From positions 1 to 9,568 of the forward strand of contig CAJGDF010000051.1 in NCBI GenBank assembly GCA_904502105.1: a DNA stretch of 9,568 bases, written 5' to 3'. Under the pieces are notes generated by a model. It was not told where the DNA came from. It did not search any database and saw nothing but the letters and a program-made list of their open reading frames with translations. Made by a program: the position numbers and the translations under genes. This DNA is from an uncultured Clostridia bacterium. GTDB lineage: Bacteria; Bacillota; Clostridia; Oscillospirales; UBA644. This document shows, piece by piece, positions 1 to 7,094 of the stretch (position 1 is its first letter; each line of letters starts with the position of its first letter).

Positions 1-646
1 AAGCAAGAACAAGCAATGCAAGGACACCAAGTGCAGCAAGAAGAATACAGAAACCCTTATGCTTACCGCCGACAAAATACATTATAAATCCAACGCCGAG
101 AATAATAATAGCGCCGGAAAGATGTGTTTCAACGGCAACAAGACCGCAGGGAAGCAGAAACAGTCCGCACGGGATCAGAAAGCCTTTAATCCATGTATGC
201 ATCTCATCCCTATGAATCTTCATATACCTCGCCATCATCATTACGGTAGCGAGTTTTGCAAATTCAGACGGCTGGAACTGAAAAGAACCGATATAGATCC
301 AACGTTTTTCGGCGTCGGGACCAATAATAAGAACAAGTATGAGAAGACCGATACATACCCAGTAAAAAAGGGGAATAAATCTTGTATAAAACTTTGGTGT
401 AAGTACAGATGCAAATGCCATCATAGCAAGACCCGCAAAAGACCAGATTATCTGACGGCGAATAAAGAAGTAGCTATCTCCTGTTTTGGAAAGAGATGCC
501 GCATAACCTGCGGAAAAAAGCATCATAACACCAATAAAAAGAAGAAGCAGTACAGTAAGAAGGAAAGGGAAATCAAGAGGTTTCATTTTTCCCTTTTTTT
601 CAAAATGGTTTTTATTTTCCAGAGGACTGTGATTTGTTGATGTCAT
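1..646 (-). CDS. ftsW: SEDS-family peptidoglycan glycosyltransferase FtsW/SpoVE, N-terminal part (cut by the window edge)
   Basis: SEDS proteins are membrane enzymes that polymerise lipid II into glycan strands, working with a class B PBP at the septum. My translation of the reverse strand gives 215 residues with no stop before base 1. A hydrophilic tail of about 25 residues precedes the first membrane segment (about 26-46). The hallmark RWIYIGSFQFQPSEFAKL lies at about 115-132, followed by further membrane segments and ETHLSGAIII near 173, a clostridial-looking variant of the usual xPDxG region. The ATG at 646 is supported by AAGG directly after the mraY stop codon; the gap to mraY is 13 bases. 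An internal Met at residue 21 is a weaker alternative start. Position next to mraY and downstream of a class B PBP fits FtsW or SpoVE rather than RodA. The two cannot be separated from this fragment, and the extracellular loop with the catalytic Asp lies outside the window. Confidence 0.93.
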   Translation of the reverse strand, partial: MTSTNHSPLENKNHFEKKGKMKPLDFPFLLTVLLLLFIGVMMLFSAGYAASLSKTGDSYFFIRRQIIWSFAGLAMMAFASVLTPKFYTRFIPLFYWVCIGLLILVLIIGPDAEKRWIYIGSFQFQPSEFAKLATVMMMARYMKIHRDEMHTWIKGFLIPCGLFLLPCGLVAVETHLSGAIIILGVGFIMYFVGGKHKGFCILLAALGVLALLVLA

Positions 647-659
647 AGACTAAATCCTT

Positions 660-1691
660 TTAAATAGAAAACAGAGCGGCAATAACGCACGCAACGACCG
701 TTATTCCGGAGAAAAGGAAGCATATCTTTTCTTCGCTCCATCCGGACATTTCGAAGCTGTGATGGATGGGAGTCATTTTAAAGAGACGTTTACCGTGTGT
801 AAGCTTAAAATAAGTACGCTGAATGATAACAGAGAATGTTTCAATAAAATAAACGATTCCGACAACAAGCAAAACAAGCGGCATATCAAGAGAGAAAGCA
901 ATAGTTGTTATCATACCGCCGAGGAACATTGAGCCTGTGTCACCCATCATGATCTTACAGGGATGCCAGTTAAAAATGAGAAAACCGATAAGAGCGCCTG
1001 CAAGCGCAATTGAAAGCACGGTAATATCGTATGCACCGCGAATAGCGGAAACAACAACAAAGAAAATCGCTACGGGGATAGTAACGCTCGTGCAGAGTCC
1101 GTCGAGACCGTCTGTGATATTTACGGCATTTGTAAAACCAACCATAACGATCATCGCAAGGACATACCAGAAAATCCCGAGATCTATCTGCCAACCGCCG
1201 ATCGCATCAACAAAAAACGGGAAATCGAATGAAAGAACAGTTGAACCGCCGGTTCGGATAGCGTTAAAAATAAGAAATGCAGCAGAAATGAGGAACTGAA
1301 GGATTATCTTCTGAATTTCGGAAAGTCCTGCGTTATTTTTCTTTTTGATCTTGATAAAGTCATCGGAAAAGCCCATGAGAGCAAGAATAACGGATGTTAT
1401 AAGACAAGTAATACCGGTAGACGGAATAGCTGCTCCGCTCGCGGGATTAACGCCCGATGTATAATATTCAAAAGCAAAAATGAGATATGAAACAAGAACA
1501 GCACCCATAAAAATGAGACCGCCCATAGTGGGAGTACCCTGTTTTGACTGATGCCATGTCGGGCCCATATCCTGAATGATCTGCTGACCTGCCTTGAGTT
1601 TACGTAAAAAAGGAATAACGATGGGAGTTGCGATCAAAACGCAAACAAGAGCCGCAACAAACGCGGCAATTACGGGAACAGGAATATTCAT
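660..1691 (-). CDS. mraY: Phospho-N-acetylmuramoyl-pentapeptide transferase MraY
   Basis: MraY transfers phospho-MurNAc-pentapeptide from the UDP precursor to undecaprenyl phosphate, making lipid I at the inner face of the membrane. The 343-residue product is of normal length and is strongly hydrophobic, with about ten membrane segments expected. Family motifs are visible in order: HQSKQGTPTMGG (47-58), the Asp pair in GFSDDF (D110, D111), NAVNITDGLDGL (188-199), MGDTGS with D251, and the C-terminal TPIHHSFEMSGWSE (307-320). The last differs from the usual HHH triad, since the third His is Ser312. The ATG at 1691 follows GAAAGG at 9 bases. The stop is 13 bases before ftsW, and the murF stop is 27 bases upstream, so the gene is very likely co-transcribed with both. 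Confidence 0.97.
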   Translation of the reverse strand: MNIPVPVIAAFVAALVCVLIATPIVIPFLRKLKAGQQIIQDMGPTWHQSKQGTPTMGGLIFMGAVLVSYLIFAFEYYTSGVNPASGAAIPSTGITCLITSVILALMGFSDDFIKIKKKNNAGLSEIQKIILQFLISAAFLIFNAIRTGGSTVLSFDFPFFVDAIGGWQIDLGIFWYVLAMIVMVGFTNAVNITDGLDGLCTSVTIPVAIFFVVVSAIRGAYDITVLSIALAGALIGFLIFNWHPCKIMMGDTGSMFLGGMITTIAFSLDMPLVLLVVGIVYFIETFSVIIQRTYFKLTHGKRLFKMTPIHHSFEMSGWSEEKICFLFSGITVVACVIAALFSI

Positions 1692-1718
1692 ATTATGTTT
1701 CCTTTCTTTTTACTGCCT

Positions 1719-3062
1719 TTAATTTTTTAACTGAGCTATTATTTCTTCGGCATGCATTCCCCTGCTCGCTTTAAAGAGGAGGACATCGCCCTTTTGAGAT
1801 ATTGATTTAACGATCTGCGCGGCTTCGTCTGTTGTTTTGCACGTAAATATCTTTTCTGAAGACAAGCCTGCCTTTTCTGCGCCTTTTTTATAATTTTCGG
1901 CAAATGATCCATATGCAATAAGAATATCTGCGCCAAGGAGCTTGCTGCCTGTCATTTCATGAAGCTCTTCGGAACGTTCACCGAGTTCGAGCATATCACC
2001 GAGCACTGCAATTTTCCTGCCGTTTTTTGCACGTAAAACATTTATCGCAGCCGCAACCGAATCGGGACTTGCATTATAACAGTCCTCGATAACAGTCATA
2101 CCGTTGAGATCATAAATATTTTGACGGAGGGGAGCATTTTTAAAATTCAAAAGCCCTTCCTTTATCTGTTCTGTTGTTAAACCGAGAGTCTGCCCAACTG
2201 CTATTGCGGAAAGAGCATTATAGACATTATGAAGACCCTCGGTCGGTATTCTTACAGACAAAACTCCGTTCGGTGTTACAGCAAAAAATCTGCAAAGTCC
2301 GTCAGAAAAAAGAATATCTTCTGCGCGGTAATCCGCATTTTTGTTGCCGATACCGAAAAACAGTATTTTCTGTTCAAACGCTTTTGGATCAAGCTTAGAG
2401 AGATATTCATCGTCACCGTTGACAATAAGAACACCGTCTTTATTCATTCCGTCAACGATCTCAAGCTTTGCCTTCATTATATTTTCACGACTGCCGAGAT
2501 ATTCTATATGTGAAAAACCGATATTTGAAACGATTGCAATATCGGGGCATGCGGTTTTAGACATAACGCTGATCTCTCCGAAGCCGCTCATACCCATCTC
2601 AAAAACACATGCCTCTTTATCTTTGGGCATATTCAGAACTGTGGCGGGAAGCCCGATCGTACTGTTTTTGTTGCCGTCTGTTTTATAAACATTATATTTA
2701 GATGAAAGAACGGCTGCGGCAAACTCTTTGGTTGTTGTTTTGCCAACACTTCCGGTAACGGCAACAGTCGGGATATTTACCGACTTTTTATACAGATTTG
2801 CAGCTTTCTGAAAAGCGTCCAATGAATCGTCAACAAGCAGATACGGGATACGCGATTCAATTTTTCTTTGACATATTGCACATACCGCACCTTTTTCGGC
2901 AGCATTGTTTATATAGTTGTGTCCGTCAGTACGTTCGCCGGGAAGGCATACGAAAAGACAGCCGGGGAAAACCTCTCGGGAATCATAAGCAGAGCCGCAA
3001 AACTCTGTATCCCCCCCTATCAATTCACCGCCGACAATAGTCTGAATATCCGAAAGTTTCAT
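1719..3062 (-). CDS. murF: UDP-N-acetylmuramoyl-tripeptide--D-alanyl-D-alanine ligase MurF
   Basis: MurF uses ATP in the cytoplasm to add D-Ala-D-Ala to UDP-MurNAc-tripeptide, the last precursor step before MraY. From the chosen start the protein has 447 residues, normal for the family. It shows the three Mur ligase domains: an N-terminal substrate domain with SAYDSREVFPGCLF, the ATP loop TGSVGKTTTKE (about 103-113) followed by GNKNSTIGLPATVL, and the central NIGFSHIEYLGS...KAKLEI. DCYNASPDS then matches the MurF DxYNAxPDS signature and separates it from MurE. I start at the ATG at 3062 because AAGAGG sits 8 bases upstream. A longer frame opens at TTG 3083 but would add seven residues without ribosome binding support. 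It lies 39 bases after murE. murF inside the cluster is unlike Bacillus subtilis, where it maps elsewhere. Confidence 0.96.
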   Translation of the reverse strand: MKLSDIQTIVGGELIGGDTEFCGSAYDSREVFPGCLFVCLPGERTDGHNYINNAAEKGAVCAICQRKIESRIPYLLVDDSLDAFQKAANLYKKSVNIPTVAVTGSVGKTTTKEFAAAVLSSKYNVYKTDGNKNSTIGLPATVLNMPKDKEACVFEMGMSGFGEISVMSKTACPDIAIVSNIGFSHIEYLGSRENIMKAKLEIVDGMNKDGVLIVNGDDEYLSKLDPKAFEQKILFFGIGNKNADYRAEDILFSDGLCRFFAVTPNGVLSVRIPTEGLHNVYNALSAIAVGQTLGLTTEQIKEGLLNFKNAPLRQNIYDLNGMTVIEDCYNASPDSVAAAINVLRAKNGRKIAVLGDMLELGERSEELHEMTGSKLLGADILIAYGSFAENYKKGAEKAGLSSEKIFTCKTTDEAAQIVKSISQKGDVLLFKASRGMHAEEIIAQLKN

Positions 3063-3070
3063 TATAATAG

Positions 3071-3076
3071 CCTCTT
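3071..3076 (-). promoter_or_regulatory. murF ribosome binding site that decides the start
   Basis: AAGAGG on the minus strand ends 8 bases before the ATG at 3062-3060. This supports that ATG over the in-frame TTG at 3083, which lies upstream of the site. Confidence 0.8.
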
Positions 3077-3101
3077 TTCCCAACGAATGGTATTTTTTAT
3101 C

Positions 3102-4538
3102 TTACACAGAACCGATGACGATCTTTCTTTCGTCAAACGGATATTTTATTCCTTTAATTTCCTGATACGGCTCATGTCCTTTACCTGCAAGAACTACCGC
3201 ATCATTTTCTTTTGCAAGAGATAAGGCTAAATTTATGGCCTTTTCTCTATTACATTCAATTATATAATTTTTATTTTCTCCGACACCGGAAACGATATCG
3301 CATATTATAGCTTCAGGTTCTTCGTTTCGTGGATTATCGGATGTTATTATAACGGTATCAGCGTTTTCAACTGCTATTTTTCCCATAACGGGGCGTTTGG
3401 ATCTGTCTCTGTTGCCGCCGCATCCGAAAACAAGGATTATCTTACCTTTTACGAACGATCTCATACAAACAAGCAGATTAAGCAATCCGTCAGGGGTATG
3501 AGCAAAATCAATATAAACCGAATAAGGTTTATTGATCTCAACCTTTTCCATTCTGCCTAATACACCGTTAAATGTTCTGACCGCACTTACAGCATTATCA
3601 CAAGGAATTCCGAGCATAACAGCCGAACTTATGGCCGCAAGAGAATTATAAACATTAAACAGACCTGTAACAGAAAGAACGACCGGATATTTTTTACCGT
3701 TAAAACATAGATCATACGTACTTCCGACAGATGTTACACTGACATTTTCGATATAAAAATCAGATTTGGCATAAACAGAATAAGTTTTTGCCATTGAGAC
3801 AAAACGGGACGAATAATCACTGTCTGCATTTGCAAGCTTTTGACTTGACTGATAAAAAAGCTTCAATTTTGCATCCTGATAAGACTGCATATCGCCATGG
3901 TAATCAAGATGATCAACCGAAAGATTTGTAAAAACACCAAGATCAAATTTAATACCGAAAACACGGTCCTGACTCAATGCCTGAGATGATACCTCCATCA
4001 CTGCATGTGTACATCCGCATTCGCAGATTTTACGGAGAAGAGAAAAAAGGATCTCGGGACGCGGAGTCGTAAAACCCGTTTGTTCACGAACAACAACTCC
4101 CCTGTTGTTTTCACGGAAAGATTCAACAGTTCCGATAATACCGCAGCGAATTCCGTTTTCGGAAAGAATACGCTGGATCATATGGCAGGTGGTCGTTTTT
4201 CCGTTTGTTCCGGTAACACCGATAAGTGTAAGCTTTTCAGCAGGCCGTCCGTTTATGTTTGAACAAAGTAATGAAAGTGCTTTCCGACTGCTATCAACCT
4301 TTACACATCTGCCGTTAAAATCTTCAATATCATTTTCAACAACAGCACATGCCGCACCACGTTCAAAAGCCTTATTCAAAACGGAATGTCCGTCAAAAGA
4401 TCCGCCTTTTACAGCAACGAATACCGAGCCCGGACATACATCCGAAATATCGGACGTTACATTTGAAATTTCAATATCTTCTTTTAAATTTAAACTTCCG
4501 TTATATTCGACGTCCTGAAATACGTGTTTTAAACGCAA
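3102..4538 (-). CDS. murE: UDP-N-acetylmuramoyl-tripeptide synthetase MurE, meso-diaminopimelate type
   Basis: MurE adds the third stem-peptide residue to UDP-MurNAc-L-Ala-D-Glu in the cytoplasm. The 478 residues are normal for the family and show the ATP loop GVTGTNGKTTT (107-117), TTPRPE (157-162), and MEVSSQAL (181-188). FTNLSVDHLDYHG (203-215) leads into AKLKLF, whose K224 matches the lysine carbamylated in known MurE structures. DFAHTPDG (344-351) and FGCGGNRDRSKRP (371-383) follow. DNPR (401-404) with EEP, and GKGHE (452-456), are the residues that bind meso-DAP in known enzymes, whereas lysine-adding MurE lacks this arginine motif, so a DAP-type wall is inferred. Translation begins at TTG (4538), with GGAGG 5 bases upstream; no in-frame ATG fits as well. 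It starts 18 bases after the spoVD stop. Confidence 0.96.
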   Translation of the reverse strand: MRLKHVFQDVEYNGSLNLKEDIEISNVTSDISDVCPGSVFVAVKGGSFDGHSVLNKAFERGAACAVVENDIEDFNGRCVKVDSSRKALSLLCSNINGRPAEKLTLIGVTGTNGKTTTCHMIQRILSENGIRCGIIGTVESFRENNRGVVVREQTGFTTPRPEILFSLLRKICECGCTHAVMEVSSQALSQDRVFGIKFDLGVFTNLSVDHLDYHGDMQSYQDAKLKLFYQSSQKLANADSDYSSRFVSMAKTYSVYAKSDFYIENVSVTSVGSTYDLCFNGKKYPVVLSVTGLFNVYNSLAAISSAVMLGIPCDNAVSAVRTFNGVLGRMEKVEINKPYSVYIDFAHTPDGLLNLLVCMRSFVKGKIILVFGCGGNRDRSKRPVMGKIAVENADTVIITSDNPRNEEPEAIICDIVSGVGENKNYIIECNREKAINLALSLAKENDAVVLAGKGHEPYQEIKGIKYPFDERKIVIGSV

Positions 4539-4543
4539 ACGGA

Positions 4544-4548
4544 CCTCC
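4544..4548 (-). promoter_or_regulatory. murE ribosome binding site serving a TTG start
   Basis: GGAGG on the minus strand lies 5 bases before the TTG at 4538-4536, between the spoVD stop and murE. Strong pairing with 16S rRNA would compensate for the weaker TTG codon. Confidence 0.8.
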
Positions 4549-4556
4549 GATTTTAT

Positions 4557-6761
4557 TTATTCAAATGTTACAGTAACAACAGTCGCTTTATCGACCTTTT
4601 CTCCTGCAGCGGGCGACTGAGACACTGCAACAACATCAGGATAATTAATATTTACGCCTTTTACTTTAATATTAAGATCAGCACCAATAAGTGCCTCATT
4701 GCAATCCGCGGCAGTTTTACCTAAAAGATCGGGAACAACGGTTTTACGTTCAAATTCCGTTTCATTAGTGTAAAGGATAACCGTACCACCTTCGGGAAGA
4801 TTTGTATTCTTTGAGGGGAGCTGATAACTTACGATACCGTCGCCGCCAATGATTTTTGCTGAGAAAGAGCTGTTGGCAAGCATGGAAACAGCATCAGAGC
4901 TGTCATAGCCGACAAGATCGGGGACAGAATAAGATGCATTTGTTGTACCGTCACCGTAATCGGGTTCGATATTAAGATGTTTCATACAGTCCTCCATAAT
5001 ATCTCTGCCGAGAGGAGCTGCGATATACGAACCGTAGATCTGTTCACTGTCAGGTTCGTCTACGATAACGAGAACACATATCTGAGGATCGTCAGCAGGA
5101 GCAAAACAGATAAAAGAAGCGATCTTTTTACTGTTTTCGTATGTACCGTTTGAAACCTTCTGTGATGTACCTGTTTTACCTGCAATTCTGTAACCTTTGA
5201 GATAACCTGTTTTACCTTTTTCAACGGTATATTCAAGCATTTCCCAAAGAGATTCGGCTGTTTTCTGAGAAACGACCTCTCTGACGGGTGTAGGTTCATT
5301 TGAAAGAATAACATTACCCTTTGAGTCTGTTATTTCTTTAACGATATACGGTTTCATATAAGTACCGCCGTTTGCAATAGCACTTACGCCTGCAATAAGC
5401 TGCATACCTGTAATCTTAAAAGTCTGACCGAAAGAAGACGAATAAAGGTTATAGTCTGTCATAGAAGAAAGCGCATGGTGAATACCCGCAACCTCGCCCG
5501 GAAGACCGACACCTGTTTTTTCACGGAGACCGAAAATTGTTATATAATTATAGAAACGTTCAATACCTATCTTTTCCGCAACCTGAATAAAAATAGGGTT
5601 GCAGGAGTTTGCCATGGCATCTCTGAAATCCTCAATACCGTGACCTGTTCTCTTATGGCAGTGATACGTTATAACACCCTTTTGGATAGAACCTGTGCAG
5701 TTAAAGGTGTTCTTCAGTATGGGAAGATTTTCTTCGAGCGCCATTGCAGCTGTGAATATTTTAAATGTAGAACCGGGGTCATACTGTTCAACAACAAACT
5801 TATTTGTTCTGAGCTCCGCAAGTGTTGTGTTATATGCGGAAACGTATTCATCTGTAACACTGCCCATCTCATCGAGATATTCCGAAAGAGTGTTCAGGAT
5901 GATTTCGTCGTCAATCGTAAACGGATCATTCGGGTCATAGTCGGGCTTGGTGGACATTGCAAGTATTTCGCCTGTTTTAACATCCATTATACTTGCCGCA
6001 ACACGGTTCTGAACGTTATGCTCAACACGTGTATTCTGAATATGTTTTTCGAGGAAATACTGCATTTCGATATCGATAGTAAGTTTTACGTTATATCCGT
6101 CTTCCGCACTGACATACTGTTCATATTCGAAAGGCATACTTGTGCCGAGAGCATTGTTTGAGGTTATTATTTTACCGTTTGAACCTTTAAGGTAACTGTC
6201 GTAAAGATATTCAAGACCTTCAAGTCCCTGATTATCTGTTCCGACAAATCCGAGAACAGTGGAAAGAAGATTGCCGTGAGGATAATATCTTTTTGCCGTT
6301 TCTGTTATTGTTACGACCTCAACAAGATCTTTATTATCCGAAATAAATTCACTGACAGCATCAGCTTCATCTTTTTCGATACCGCGAACGATCTCAACAT
6401 ATCTTACATCTCTTTTTGTCTTTTCCAGAAGCTTATCATAATCAATATTTAAAATCCTGGAGAGATTTGATGCAAGCAGTTCTCTATCGGCATCACTCTT
6501 AAAAGAAACAGGCTTCATCGTAACAAGATAGGCAGTTGCGGAAATAGCAAGTTCATTTCCGTTTCGGTCTATTATAGACCCTCTTTTTGCCTGAATAGCT
6601 ATATCGCTTGTTTGCTGATCGACAGCTAAACGTTCATATTTATCATGTTCTATTATTTGTAAATAAAAGAATCTTCCTATTAGACCTAAAAAACATAAAC
6701 AAAAAATACATCCGACAGCAATATACGAAATAACCATATCTCTTGAAGGACGTTGAGCCAT
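4557..6761 (-). CDS. spoVD: Class B penicillin-binding protein, SpoVD/PBP2B (FtsI) type, with two PASTA domains
   Basis: This is a membrane-anchored D,D-transpeptidase that cross-links septal or spore-cortex peptidoglycan together with a SEDS partner, here the ftsW-type gene three genes downstream. From the chosen start (734 residues) there is a short cytoplasmic tail, one membrane segment (about 11-33), and a PBP dimerisation domain beginning around KRGSIIDRNG. The transpeptidase domain has PGSTFK (catalytic S331, K334), SCN (386-388) and KTGT (529-532). Two PASTA repeats close the protein (about 611-668 and 673-734). I chose the ATG at 6761, with AAGG 8 bases upstream. The frame stays open to a TTG at 6812 that has no ribosome binding site, and a TTG at 6788 close behind AAAGGA is a second option. 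Roughly 45 residues separate DYDPNDPF from the active-site PGSTFK, longer than in many class B PBPs. Whether it serves division (pbpB) or sporulation (spoVD) cannot be read from the sequence. Confidence 0.93.
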   Translation of the reverse strand: MAQRPSRDMVISYIAVGCIFCLCFLGLIGRFFYLQIIEHDKYERLAVDQQTSDIAIQAKRGSIIDRNGNELAISATAYLVTMKPVSFKSDADRELLASNLSRILNIDYDKLLEKTKRDVRYVEIVRGIEKDEADAVSEFISDNKDLVEVVTITETAKRYYPHGNLLSTVLGFVGTDNQGLEGLEYLYDSYLKGSNGKIITSNNALGTSMPFEYEQYVSAEDGYNVKLTIDIEMQYFLEKHIQNTRVEHNVQNRVAASIMDVKTGEILAMSTKPDYDPNDPFTIDDEIILNTLSEYLDEMGSVTDEYVSAYNTTLAELRTNKFVVEQYDPGSTFKIFTAAMALEENLPILKNTFNCTGSIQKGVITYHCHKRTGHGIEDFRDAMANSCNPIFIQVAEKIGIERFYNYITIFGLREKTGVGLPGEVAGIHHALSSMTDYNLYSSSFGQTFKITGMQLIAGVSAIANGGTYMKPYIVKEITDSKGNVILSNEPTPVREVVSQKTAESLWEMLEYTVEKGKTGYLKGYRIAGKTGTSQKVSNGTYENSKKIASFICFAPADDPQICVLVIVDEPDSEQIYGSYIAAPLGRDIMEDCMKHLNIEPDYGDGTTNASYSVPDLVGYDSSDAVSMLANSSFSAKIIGGDGIVSYQLPSKNTNLPEGGTVILYTNETEFERKTVVPDLLGKTAADCNEALIGADLNIKVKGVNINYPDVVAVSQSPAAGEKVDKATVVTVTFE

Positions 6762-6769
6762 ATTCTTTA

Positions 6770-6773
6770 CCTT
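6770..6773 (-). promoter_or_regulatory. spoVD ribosome binding site
   Basis: AAGG on the minus strand, 8 bases before the ATG at 6761. It is modest but better placed than anything before the TTG at 6812. An AAAGGA further upstream sits about 4 bases from another in-frame TTG (6788), so the start is not fully settled. Confidence 0.55.
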
Positions 6774-6842
6774 AGCTTCGTTTAACAAGCTTCCTTTCCC
6801 GATTTCGGACAATAATAAATACGTAACAAATTAAAGGATTTG

Positions 6843-6880
6843 AAAAAGCAAGGGTCACTTGCGTGACCCTCGATTTTTTT
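6843..6880. terminator. Bidirectional intrinsic terminator-like hairpin between ftsL and spoVD
   Basis: AGGGTCAC (6851-6858) pairs perfectly with GTGACCCT (6863-6870) around a 4-base loop. Read on the minus strand the loop is GCAA, a GNRA-type tetraloop. The plus strand continues with CGA and seven T; the minus strand continues with TGC and five T, so both directions resemble a Rho-independent terminator. Cluster transcription comes from the mraZ side, so termination here would lower expression of spoVD and everything downstream. Function is inferred from shape only. Confidence 0.6.
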
Positions 6881-6919
6881 GGAGATACTCTATAAAAGCA
6901 AAACGCAAATATTCTAATG

Positions 6920-6966
6920 AAATGCCTTTATCATCTTCCCGCATTGCAAAAACATGAGAGGCATTT
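6920..6966. repeat. Inverted repeat, 8-base arms, 31-base loop
   Basis: AAATGCCT (6920-6927) and AGGCATTT (6959-6966) are exact reverse complements. It is the repeat nearest the terminator-like hairpin in the ftsL-spoVD spacer. The long loop makes a stable RNA stem less certain. Confidence 0.5.
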
Positions 6967-6971
6967 GAAAT

Positions 6972-6987
6972 CCACCGAAATCGGTGG
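6972..6987. repeat. Compact inverted repeat CCACCGA/TCGGTGG
   Basis: CCACCGA (6972-6978) is followed after two bases by its exact reverse complement TCGGTGG (6981-6987). In RNA this would fold as a 6-pair GC-rich stem with a 4-base loop. It lies between the other two repeats of the spacer and has no T-tract, so it is not a terminator by itself. Confidence 0.6.
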
Positions 6988-6990
6988 CGG

Positions 6991-7026
6991 AGTCCCTTTG
7001 TTGTGTGTGTTGTGTGTTAAGGGACT
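6991..7026. repeat. Inverted repeat AGTCCCTT/AAGGGACT with an A/C-only loop
   Basis: AGTCCCTT (6991-6998) and AAGGGACT (7019-7026) are perfect 8-base arms. The 20-base loop between them contains only T and G on the plus strand, so only A and C on the minus strand. In a cluster transcript the loop would be unstructured and exposed. Confidence 0.6.
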
Positions 7027-7094
7027 TAAAAACAACAGAGGAGAGATCTTCCGGAATTGTCGTATGAGGACATATAGTAATAAGTATGCTTCCG

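Larger units (their letters stand above)
6855..7016 (-). other. Short open frame without a supported start, possible remnant of a repeated element
   Basis: On the minus strand a frame between TAA (7019-7017) and TGA (6857-6855) reads 53 codons, including RFRWISNASHVFAMREDD and, further on, SLEYLRFAFIEYLQKN. The only internal ATG (6944) would give 29 residues and has no ribosome binding site. The mixed polar and hydrophobic second half looks more protein-like than chance, but the first part overlaps two inverted repeats and the stop lies within the terminator-like stem. I do not recognise a family. It could be a decayed gene end, the body of a small dispersed repeat, or chance. Confidence 0.25.
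6762..7094. other. 333-base non-coding spacer inside the dcw cluster, with several inverted repeats
   Basis: This is the only long gap in a cluster whose other gaps are 2-39 bases. It holds three inverted repeats (6920-6966, 6972-6987, 6991-7026), a terminator-like hairpin (6851-6870) and a minus-strand open frame without a convincing start (7016-6855). I see no intact gene with a ribosome binding site on either strand. I also found no clear terminal inverted repeats or target duplication marking the ends of an inserted element. Between the hairpin and spoVD there is a TATTAT at 6817-6812 on the minus strand but no good -35 box at the right distance, so a separate spoVD promoter is possible but not shown. 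Confidence 0.75.

Noticed and set aside
59..640. Plus-strand open frame of 193 codons
   Set aside because: It lies antisense to the ftsW-type gene, whose reverse-strand translation shows clear SEDS motifs. The plus-strand product is Lys/His/Asn-rich without a recognisable domain.
3063..3083. Longer murF from a TTG start
   Set aside because: The added seven residues have no ribosome binding site, and the AAGAGG lies inside this stretch, positioned for the ATG at 3062.
5475..6161. Plus-strand open frame of 228 codons
   Set aside because: It is entirely antisense to the transpeptidase gene. The predicted protein is Cys/Ile/Asn-rich with no family resemblance, as expected for a shadow of a real gene.
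6762..6850. spoVD promoter after the hairpin (TATTAT at 6817-6812)
   Set aside because: The -35 region at 16-18 bases is a poor match (AATCCT-like), so I do not call it. A sporulation-type promoter could not be excluded by eye.
6999..7018. TG-rich stretch as a microsatellite or CRISPR-like repeat
   Set aside because: It is a single 20-base loop between two arms, not a repeated unit with spacers. No CRISPR array is visible anywhere in the window.
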